NCBI GenBank assembly: GCA_938008535.1
Contig: CALLKF010000078.1
Location: 1-10,758, forward strand
From: an uncultured Saprospirales bacterium
GTDB lineage: Bacteria > Bacteroidota > Bacteroidia > Chitinophagales > JADIYW01
Direction of reading: 5' to 3'
DNA length: 10,758 bases
In this document: positions 5,487 to 10,758 of the stretch, one piece after another
Layout of the letters: each line of letters opens with the position of its first letter
Numbering within the stretch: the stretch's first letter is position 1
The notes under the pieces: generated by a model
Seen by the model: the letters and a program-made list of their open reading frames with translations, nothing else
Told to the model about the DNA's origin: nothing
The model's database searches: none
Translations under genes and position numbers: made by a program

Positions 5487-6428
5487 GTGGTAATTCCTGA
5501 TTTAAGATTACTTTCTGGTAGAAATACACTTTATCTTTCTCAAAAGATTGCGGAAAGCTATGGCCAAGATTTAACACCAGTTGAAGTCATGCAATTCAGC
5601 GACGGCGAGTTTGAGCCAGTAATTACCGAAAGCATTCGTGGCTCTTATGTTTTTTGTATTCAAACTACTTCTGCACCAGCTGACAACTTAATGGAATTGT
5701 TACTGTTGTTAGATGCTTCTAAAAGAGCATCAGCAGGTTATGTAGTTGCAGTGATGCCATATTTTGGATTAGCTCGACAAGACAGAAAAGATAAACCACG
5801 TGTAGCAATAGGTGCGAAGTTGGTAGCCAACATGTTGGTAGCTGCTGGTGCACAGCGTATCATGACGATGGATTTGCATTCACCACAAATTCAAGGTTTC
5901 TTCGATATTCCAGTAGATCATTTAGAAGCAAACGCTATTTTTATTCCTTATTTAAAAGAATTAGCACTTGACGATTTAGTGTTTGCTTCACCAGATGTTG
6001 GCGGAATTAAACGTGCAAGAAGCTATGCACGTCAGTTCGATGCAGAATTAGTGATTTGCGATAAACACAGAGCAAAATTCAACGAAATTGAATCCATGCG
6101 CTTAATCGGCGATGTAACTGGCAAAAATGTAATCTTAGTAGATGATTTAATTGACACTGGTGGAACTTTATGTTCTGCAGCAAATTTAATCATGGAAAAA
6201 GGTGCGAAAAGCGTGCGTGCATTAATTACACATCCAGTTTTATCTGGCAAAGCATACGAAAAAATTGAAGCATCTGCTTTAACAGAATTAGTAGTTTGCG
6301 ATACCATTCCATTAAAACAAACTTCACCCAAAATAAAAGTGCTATCGGTAGCGTCTCTGTTTGCAAGAGCCATCCGAAATGCACACGAGTATAAATCTAT
6401 TAATTCATTATTCATTCAAAAAAAGTAA
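5487..6428 (+). CDS. prs: Ribose-phosphate pyrophosphokinase (PRPP synthetase)
   Basis: The enzyme makes 5-phosphoribosyl-1-pyrophosphate from ribose 5-phosphate and ATP, feeding purine, pyrimidine, NAD, histidine and tryptophan synthesis. From the GTG at 5487 the protein has 313 residues, typical for the family. It starts just before the conserved LLSGRNT (8-14) and shows FSDGE (37-41), the ATP-site PYFGLARQDRK (91-101), the catalytic region DLHSPQIQGFFD with His131, and the PRPP loop VDDLIDTGGT (218-227). The frame is open back to an ATG at 5358, but that would add 43 residues with no family counterpart and would span the promoter box at 5456-5463. It is followed after 7 bp by the L25 gene, so the two form an operon linking nucleotide supply and translation. 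Function is secure; the GTG start is inferred. Confidence 0.95.
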   Translation: MVIPDLRLLSGRNTLYLSQKIAESYGQDLTPVEVMQFSDGEFEPVITESIRGSYVFCIQTTSAPADNLMELLLLLDASKRASAGYVVAVMPYFGLARQDRKDKPRVAIGAKLVANMLVAAGAQRIMTMDLHSPQIQGFFDIPVDHLEANAIFIPYLKELALDDLVFASPDVGGIKRARSYARQFDAELVICDKHRAKFNEIESMRLIGDVTGKNVILVDDLIDTGGTLCSAANLIMEKGAKSVRALITHPVLSGKAYEKIEASALTELVVCDTIPLKQTSPKIKVLSVASLFARAIRNAHEYKSINSLFIQKK

Positions 6429-6435
6429 AATTTTT

Positions 6436-7035
6436 ATGCAAACAATTACCATTAGCGGAAAAGCAAGACAAGGCGTAGGTAAAGTAGCCACTAAAGCAGA
6501 CAGAGTTGCAGGCAACATTCCATGCGTATTGTATGCGGGAAACGAGGTGGTGCACTTCACTTCAACTCTATCAGATTTGAGAGGAATCCTGTACACACCT
6601 AAATTCTTCAAAGCCATCATCAACATTGACGGTGTAACACACGAAGCATTATTAAAAGATGTACAAGCACATCCTTTAACAGAACAAATCTTACACATCG
6701 ATTTTCACAAATTAACACCAGGCGTTAAAGTAATTGTTGAAATTCCAATTAAAGTGGTGGGTTCTTCACCAGGTGTAAAAGAAGGTGGTAAATTATTAGT
6801 GAAAGTTCGTAAAGTAAAAGTAAAAACATTACCAGAACATTTAAAAGCTAATATTGATGTAGATATCACACCTTTGAAATTAGGTCAGTCGTTTAAAGTA
6901 AGAGACATCAAAGAACCAAACTTTGAAATCTTAAACTCTATGTCAATTCCATTGGTATCTGTAGAGATAACAAGAGCATTGAAATCTGCTGCAACAGATG
7001 CTGCAAAAGCAGAAACAGCTGCAAAGAAAAAATAA
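6436..7035 (+). CDS. rplY: 50S ribosomal protein L25, two-domain CTC form
   Basis: L25 binds 5S rRNA in the large subunit. The 199-residue product is the long CTC/TL5-like form: an N-terminal L25 domain (about 1-93, with IPCVLYAGNE and the HIDFHKL ending), then the C-terminal beta domain (IPIKVVGSSPGVKEGGKL, then VDITPLKLGQSFKVRDI) and a short Ala/Lys tail. In other bacteria CTC-type proteins are often linked with stress, and prs next to rplY/ctc is a widespread pairing. The ATG at 6436 lies 7 bp after the prs stop. An in-frame ATG upstream at 6361 overlaps the prs 3' end and would add 25 residues with no family match, so I reject it. The intrinsic terminator at 7058-7090 closes the operon. 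Confidence 0.95.
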   Translation: MQTITISGKARQGVGKVATKADRVAGNIPCVLYAGNEVVHFTSTLSDLRGILYTPKFFKAIINIDGVTHEALLKDVQAHPLTEQILHIDFHKLTPGVKVIVEIPIKVVGSSPGVKEGGKLLVKVRKVKVKTLPEHLKANIDVDITPLKLGQSFKVRDIKEPNFEILNSMSIPLVSVEITRALKSAATDAAKAETAAKKK

Positions 7036-7057
7036 ACCATTGTAGTTTATACCAATT

Positions 7058-7090
7058 AAAGTCCGTATCGTTTTCGATACGGACTTTTTT
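7058..7090 (+). terminator. Intrinsic terminator of the prs-rplY operon
   Basis: A perfect 13-bp stem (7058-7070 with 7075-7087, core GTCCGTATCG) has a TTTT loop and a run of six T residues (7085-7090). It lies 22 bp after the rplY stop. The A-rich left foot could allow weak function in the opposite direction too. Confidence 0.92.
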
Positions 7091-7165
7091 GTTGTACATA
7101 AAACCGAGCAATCTTTCTTTTTTATTGAAAAGAACAAAAAATGGATGCATCATCTGAACTAGATG

Positions 7166-7199
7166 ACCGTTTAATCATTAAAACAACCGTTTACTCATT
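7166..7199 (+). promoter_or_regulatory. Pair of 14-bp direct repeats upstream of the PAS-LuxR gene
   Basis: ACCGTTTAATCATT (7166-7179) and ACCGTTTACTCATT (7186-7199) differ at one base and are spaced exactly 20 bp start to start, close to two helical turns, so both would face one side of the DNA. They lie 84-117 bp upstream of the regulator's start in a 247-bp gap otherwise holding only the upstream terminator. This looks like a tandem operator, possibly for the regulator itself; the binding protein is not known. Confidence 0.55.
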
Positions 7200-7282
7200 G
7201 CTTATAACAAATGTTATTTTTAGCATGTAAGTTTATGCATAAGAAAATTCATTGTATTTAAAACGCATTAAACCAGTCTGCT

Positions 7283-8002
7283 ATGAATGAAATTTATGAT
7301 GAACTCAATAGCTTGTTTACCAAAATTATTGAAAATAAGCAATCGCTTACCTCTTTTGAAAACCTAAACTATGAAGAGCTGCAACAAATTTGTGATGATT
7401 CAACACAAATGACGACCATCATAGATTTTAACAACTACTCTATAAAGTATTGCAACAAAAGTGCTTATAAGTTTTTAGGTGTCACACAAGATGATATAAC
7501 TAAACTCGGCTTTAAGTACATCTTAAAACTCGTGCATCCAGAAAACATGAGCATTGTGCAAACCTTTATTAAATACTTCAATGATAACAGCAATCACGAT
7601 AAAATTCTGTCACACACTTTTTACATAAAGTCTAAAAACGGCTGGGAATGGACCTATGCCTGCGTAAAGCCAGTTGCTTTCAATGAAAACGGAAGCGTGA
7701 AATATCTATTAGGCGTTGGTTGCAGTATAGATGATTTACTGAAAACAAAAAGCCAGTTTAAAACACTCAAAAAGAACCTTGATTTCTATGAAGTCAACAT
7801 GGATAAATACCAGCAACTAACCTTAAGAGAAAAAGAAGTACTCAGATTGATAGCAGAAGAACACACGTCAAAAGAAATCGGAACCAAACTCTACATCAGT
7901 CCGCTGACCGTAGATACCTATCGCAAAAACATCATCGACAAACTAGATGTTAGAAGCTCCATCGGTTTAGTCAAATACGCCATGCTCTTCAACATCATGT
8001 AA
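7283..8002 (+). CDS. PAS domain-containing LuxR-type transcriptional regulator
   Basis: The 239 residues form a sensor-regulator in one chain. A PAS-like domain covers roughly residues 40-155, with DFNNYSIKYCNKSAYKFLGVTQDDI, HPENMSI and a PAC-like end KYLLGVGCSIDDLLKTK. A short coiled linker follows, then a GerE/LuxR helix-turn-helix at 179-236 (LTLREKEVLRLIAE, then SKEIGTKLYISPLTVDTYRKNIIDKL). There is no response-regulator receiver domain, no membrane segment and no signal peptide, so it is a cytoplasmic one-component regulator that may sense a ligand, redox state or partner through PAS. It lies just upstream of three unknown genes on the same strand, which it may control. The tandem direct repeats upstream are plausible binding sites. 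Class is sure; signal and targets are unknown. Confidence 0.93.
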   Translation: MNEIYDELNSLFTKIIENKQSLTSFENLNYEELQQICDDSTQMTTIIDFNNYSIKYCNKSAYKFLGVTQDDITKLGFKYILKLVHPENMSIVQTFIKYFNDNSNHDKILSHTFYIKSKNGWEWTYACVKPVAFNENGSVKYLLGVGCSIDDLLKTKSQFKTLKKNLDFYEVNMDKYQQLTLREKEVLRLIAEEHTSKEIGTKLYISPLTVDTYRKNIIDKLDVRSSIGLVKYAMLFNIM

Positions 8003-8006
8003 AAAT

Positions 8007-8030
8007 CAGATACCTAAATTCTGGTATCTG
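8007..8030. terminator. Hairpin after the PAS-LuxR gene
   Basis: CAGATACC (8007-8014) and GGTATCTG (8023-8030) are perfect 8-bp arms around an 8-nt loop, 4 bp after the stop of the regulator gene. On the plus strand the stem is not followed by T residues, whereas the minus strand reads into ATTTTTA. It probably marks the transcript end or protects it, but is not a canonical plus-strand terminator. Confidence 0.45.
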
Positions 8031-8054
8031 CAAGCAAAATAATCCACCCAAATT

Positions 8055-8071
8055 TTCCATAAATTCTGGAA
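8055..8071. repeat. Small inverted repeat upstream of the unknown gene cluster
   Basis: TTCCA (8055-8059) and TGGAA (8067-8071) flank a 7-bp spacer, 17 bp upstream of the TTG of the candidate promoter at 8088-8117. Arms are short; it could be an operator half-site pair or chance in AT-rich sequence. Confidence 0.25.
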
Positions 8072-8087
8072 TTGTGAGTATGAAAGA

Positions 8088-8117
8088 TTGTGTGGAAATT
8101 TATCAAAACTAATTTAG
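8088..8117 (+). promoter_or_regulatory. Candidate promoter of the three-gene unknown cluster
   Basis: TTG at 8088-8090 and TAATTTAG at 8110-8117 are separated by 19 bp, the spacing expected for the Bacteroidota -33/-7 pair. The -7 box differs from TAnnTTTG at one position. A start site near 8124 would give a short leader to the ATG at 8138. Confidence 0.45.
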
Positions 8118-8137
8118 AAATCTAATAAACCAATGCT

Positions 8138-8899
8138 ATGAAAAATTACTTACTAAAATTTGCACTAATAATTTGTTCAATGTATTTCTGCAAAAATTCC
8201 CATGCAATACCATCGAGTATTAAGCAAGTTCCGGAATCGCAAGTTCTTAATAATACACCTAATCAAGATTCTAACGGACTGACAAAAGAAGAAGTAGTAT
8301 CAGCACTAAAAAAGAAAGATTCAATAAATAAAGCTATTGATGGATATGTTTCAGAACGTACTTTGAAGTCGAATGAGTTGATATTAAGTATCTTGTTAAT
8401 TATACTTGCTAGTGCGTTGTTTTTAGCAGAGATAATTATTTTTTATAAAGGGCTTCTTTCATCAAGTCAGATATCTAAGTTATTACTACTGACATTTATA
8501 ATTTTTGCAACTTTATTTCTTATTGCTGTTGGATATAGTAATGAGCAAATAGCACCTGCTATGGCGCTTTTTGGCACTATCGCAGGTTATTTACTTGGTA
8601 AATCTCCTTCTACACCTGATAAACTTTTAGTGCAAGATATAACACAATCATTGAATGGGTCAGTAGAATTAACTATTGAAAATGCGACAGATTTTGTTTC
8701 ATTGGATTTAACGATAGATGGTAAACCTAATGCTTATAAAATAGATACTAAAACAGGAAAACTCATAATTCAAGATTTGATGGCAGGTACTTATAAGCTA
8801 AATATAAAAGCAACTAAGATTGACAATAGTGTTTCTGAGAAGCTTGAAGAGATAACTATTAAGCAAAAAGAAACATTACAAAAGAAAATTAAAATTTAA
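8138..8899 (+). CDS. Exported membrane protein with C-terminal beta-type domain, unknown function
   Basis: Not recognised. The 253 residues show a signal peptide (about 1-23, ending NSHA) and a hydrophilic segment (24-80) with the helical stretch LTKEEVVSALKKKDSINKAI. Hydrophobic segments follow at about 81-103, 113-133 and 138-155. The soluble C-terminal domain (about 160-253) has alternating polar and hydrophobic beta-type pattern (GSVELTIENATDFVSLDLTIDGKP, then LIIQDLMAGTYKLNIKAT). That tail resembles small carboxypeptidase-regulatory or Ig-like beta-sandwich modules, but I see no diagnostic motif. A periplasm-facing anchor or scaffold is a reasonable guess. It is first of three plus-strand genes: the next starts 56 bp later with no obvious promoter or terminator between, suggesting co-transcription. 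The PAS-LuxR gene lies upstream. Confidence 0.85.
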   Translation: MKNYLLKFALIICSMYFCKNSHAIPSSIKQVPESQVLNNTPNQDSNGLTKEEVVSALKKKDSINKAIDGYVSERTLKSNELILSILLIILASALFLAEIIIFYKGLLSSSQISKLLLLTFIIFATLFLIAVGYSNEQIAPAMALFGTIAGYLLGKSPSTPDKLLVQDITQSLNGSVELTIENATDFVSLDLTIDGKPNAYKIDTKTGKLIIQDLMAGTYKLNIKATKIDNSVSEKLEEITIKQKETLQKKIKI

Positions 8900-8955
8900 T
8901 AAAAACGTGGTAGCCGAAAAACGATTTAGAGTAGGCAAAATTAAATTAAGAAATT

Positions 8956-9357
8956 ATGTCAAATAAAAACAAAATTCCAGCATATAGTTACATCATTGAA
9001 GAAGAGGTTAAGGTACCATTAGATACAAATATTTATTTTTCAATTGAAGTTACTAGATCTGATGCAAATGCAGAACTAGCAGGTTATACTATTGCAAATA
9101 TAGTTCCGCCTGGTGATAATATTTATATTGGGTATGATGATAAGACAGAGGTAAAAGACAAAAAAATAGGACGCGGTAAAGATATTATTGATAAAAAACT
9201 TTCTACTGTAACCAGTCTAACAAGATTTAGCGACACAGACATTACATACAAAATAATTATTGAAGCTGGTGATAAATTATTATTAGAAAAAGAAATTACT
9301 GAAACTAAATATAACTCTTTTTGCATTTATTCAATTATTAAATTCACTCAAGATTAA
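8956..9357 (+). CDS. Small leaderless beta-rich protein, unknown function
   Basis: Not recognised. The 133 residues have no signal peptide and no membrane segment, so the product is probably cytoplasmic unless exported by an unusual route. Composition is charged (many Lys, Asp, Glu) with repeated beta-type segments (YSYIIEEEVKVPL, NIYFSIEVTR, ITYKIIIEAGDKLLLEKEIT, SFCIYSIIKF), suggesting a compact beta fold. A single Cys lies near the C-terminus. It is between a membrane protein and a probable outer-membrane protein; the next start is 12 bp after its stop, so it is almost surely in the same transcript. A soluble partner, effector or chaperone for the flanking envelope proteins is possible, but nothing in the sequence proves it. 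Confidence 0.78.
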   Translation: MSNKNKIPAYSYIIEEEVKVPLDTNIYFSIEVTRSDANAELAGYTIANIVPPGDNIYIGYDDKTEVKDKKIGRGKDIIDKKLSTVTSLTRFSDTDITYKIIIEAGDKLLLEKEITETKYNSFCIYSIIKFTQD

Positions 9358-9369
9358 AACTATATTATT

Positions 9370-10659
9370 ATGGAAAACCTACTAAAAAAAATAATATTCA
9401 TTTTGAGTTGTCTATTATTTATTAATATGAATGCACAAATTCCACCTGTTGCAGGTGAAGTTGAAAAATTAAAATTAACATCAAATCCTGCATATGTAAT
9501 ATTGGGTGTAGAACCTACAAATATTGAACGACCATCAACACCAAGAGAATTTATAACAGGTGTCCAGGCAGGAATTGTAAATGGCAAATTAAAGCCTAAT
9601 TTTGCAATGGAATTTAATCCTTTTATTTGGGCATCGAATCAAGATACTTCAGATCGTGATGCAAAGTGGTTTAAGGCAGCTAATTATATAATTGACCATA
9701 ATTGGTATCAAAATTTTAAAAAATCATTTGGTTTTTCTATAGCAACTTCAGCAACAGATACAACAATTTTTGGTTCCCTAAAAGCTGGCACAGGATTGTC
9801 TTTTGGTTTAAAAGCAAATTTATTAAGTTTTAAACATGGTGAATTTGCAAATAGATATGAAAATTGGTTAGAGGCATTTGTAAAACAATTTTTTTATAAT
9901 CAATTTATGGTTAATCTTATTGTTGATAATAATTTTTCTTTTACACATGCAAATATTGATGCCTATGCTATAAATACAGCTTTATTAATTAACGCTAGTA
10001 TATTAGTTCCAAATTATTTAAAACCTAAACTCATATTGACTTTAAATGATTTGGTAAAAAATACTAAAAAGCAAGTGAGTAAAGGTATCTCGCTATCTTA
10101 TATGATTAATGAGTTAACTAATATTAATGCAACAATGAATACTGAAGCAATTGCAATACAAAGGCAAAAAATAGCATATGCTAAAACTGGGTTTTCTCTC
10201 GATTTTGCTGCTGCTGGTATGGCAGTATTTCAGGAAAATAATTTTTCACATGCAGTATTTTCAAAGATGGGAATATGGTTAACACCATCATACAGATGGG
10301 ATATGTCAAATAATATAAATCATGTACAAAGTATTGATGCTTTAGGTGTATTTCGGTATACATGGAATGATAAAAGAGTCGACTCAGCCTCTTATTTAGA
10401 TTTAGGAATGAAAGTTCAATATAACTACGATAAACTTGCAGTATCTGCTGAAGGTGTATTAAGATTTGCTACACCTAAACCTCTGAATACAAAATCAGCA
10501 TGGACATATCGAGCAGTAGCAAATATAGAATATACACTTGTTGAAAATATTACATTAAAACTTACTGTTGGAACCAACTTTGATGGAAATACACGTACAT
10601 ATACTGACCCTAAACAAATGATTGGATTAGTCGGATTAGATTTCGGATTATTAAAATAA
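9370..10659 (+). CDS. Probable outer-membrane or periplasmic protein, unknown function
   Basis: The 429-residue product has a signal peptide (about 1-23, MENLLKKIIFILSCLLFINMNAQ), so it is exported. Just after it is the stretch SNPAYVILGVEPTNIERPS (38-56) followed by TPREF, a compact Pro-rich motif I believe recurs in uncharacterised Bacteroidota envelope proteins, though I cannot verify that here. The rest alternates hydrophobic and polar residues with many aromatic residues, as in beta-strands of an outer-membrane barrel (FAMEFNPFIWASN, SFGLKANLLSF, YLDLGMKVQYNY, VANIEYTLVENITLKLTVGTNF). It ends in GLVGLDFGLLK rather than the terminal Phe or Tyr typical of many barrels, so a barrel is likely but not certain. 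It is last in the three-gene unit, 12 bp after the small beta-rich gene. Confidence 0.83.
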   Translation: MENLLKKIIFILSCLLFINMNAQIPPVAGEVEKLKLTSNPAYVILGVEPTNIERPSTPREFITGVQAGIVNGKLKPNFAMEFNPFIWASNQDTSDRDAKWFKAANYIIDHNWYQNFKKSFGFSIATSATDTTIFGSLKAGTGLSFGLKANLLSFKHGEFANRYENWLEAFVKQFFYNQFMVNLIVDNNFSFTHANIDAYAINTALLINASILVPNYLKPKLILTLNDLVKNTKKQVSKGISLSYMINELTNINATMNTEAIAIQRQKIAYAKTGFSLDFAAAGMAVFQENNFSHAVFSKMGIWLTPSYRWDMSNNINHVQSIDALGVFRYTWNDKRVDSASYLDLGMKVQYNYDKLAVSAEGVLRFATPKPLNTKSAWTYRAVANIEYTLVENITLKLTVGTNFDGNTRTYTDPKQMIGLVGLDFGLLK

Positions 10660-10702
10660 TATGCCAATACATTAATAGTATAATTACTAACTCAATCATA
10701 AC

Positions 10703-10728
10703 AAAAAAGGGCTCGCCTCAGCGAGCCC
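10703..10728 (-). terminator. Intrinsic terminator oriented for the minus strand
   Basis: GGGCTCGC (10709-10716) and GCGAGCCC (10721-10728) form a G+C-rich 8-bp stem with a CTCA loop. On the minus strand the stem is followed by TTTTTT (10708-10703). On the plus strand it is followed by TACTCAT. It therefore fits a gene arriving from the right on the minus strand and may incidentally block plus-strand transcription from the unknown cluster. Confidence 0.7.
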
Positions 10729-10746
10729 TACTCATAAAAAAATACT

Positions 10747-10758
10747 ATGTCAAAAAAA
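10747..10758 (+). CDS. Possible start of a further gene (MSKK...), cut by window edge
   Basis: An ATG followed by TCA AAA AAA reads MSKK at the very edge after an AT-rich leader. This could be the start of a plus-strand gene, but the adjacent terminator points the other way. A minus-strand gene ending with TGA or TAG at about 10745-10753 is equally possible. Four codons cannot decide. Confidence 0.2.

Noticed and set aside
6032..6415. Open frame of 127 codons on the minus strand inside prs
   Set aside because: It lies fully within prs, whose plus-strand translation shows all family motifs; the reverse frame has no family likeness.
7115..7134. TTCTTTT/AAAAGAA hairpin after the rplY terminator
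   Set aside because: A/T-only arms in AT-rich sequence with no T-run; expected by chance.
6938..7153. Minus-strand open frame covering the rplY end and its terminator
   Set aside because: It crosses a perfect intrinsic terminator and the coding end of rplY, and its product is low-complexity.
7198..7222. TTG and TATTTTTA as a promoter for the PAS-LuxR gene
   Set aside because: Spacing is only 14 bp and the -7 box lacks the final G; too weak to list as a feature.

Overview
The window is AT-rich and looks like a chromosomal segment of a Bacteroidota species. The evidence is the -7-type promoter boxes TATCTTTG/TATATTTG ahead of several genes, AT-rich leaders without clear Shine-Dalgarno sequences, an S16 protein with a long acidic tail, a two-domain L25/CTC protein, a TrmD with the CGHYKGIDE variant, and PAS-LuxR and lipoprotein types common in that phylum. 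I cannot name a genus. No tRNA, rRNA, CRISPR array, transposase or phage gene was seen.

Left part (1-3831, all minus strand): a translation and ribosome-maturation block. In transcription order it is rpsP (S16), rimM, an unknown lipoprotein, a small unknown membrane protein, trmD and rplS (L19, cut by the window edge). This keeps the classical rpsP-rimM-trmD-rplS order, with a two-gene cassette between rimM and trmD that has its own promoter-like box. rpsP and rplS also have promoter-like boxes, and a strong hairpin separates rpsP from rimM.

Middle (3832-7090): coaD (coenzyme A synthesis) and a CPBP-family membrane protein lie on the minus strand. They are divergent from prs (PRPP synthetase) and rplY/ctc (L25) on the plus strand, a pair closed by a textbook terminator. 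A heptamer repeat runs across the 3' end of coaD, and a long inverted repeat lies between coaD and the CPBP gene.

Right part (7091-10758, plus strand): an accessory region. A PAS-LuxR-type regulator is preceded by two 14-bp direct repeats spaced exactly 20 bp apart. It is followed by three close, unrecognised genes: an exported protein with membrane segments and a C-terminal beta-type domain, a small leaderless beta-rich protein, and a 429-residue exported protein that is probably an outer-membrane beta-barrel. This three-gene set, perhaps controlled by the PAS-LuxR protein, is the best candidate here for an undescribed system. A minus-strand terminator closes the window, and the nature of the next gene is ambiguous.
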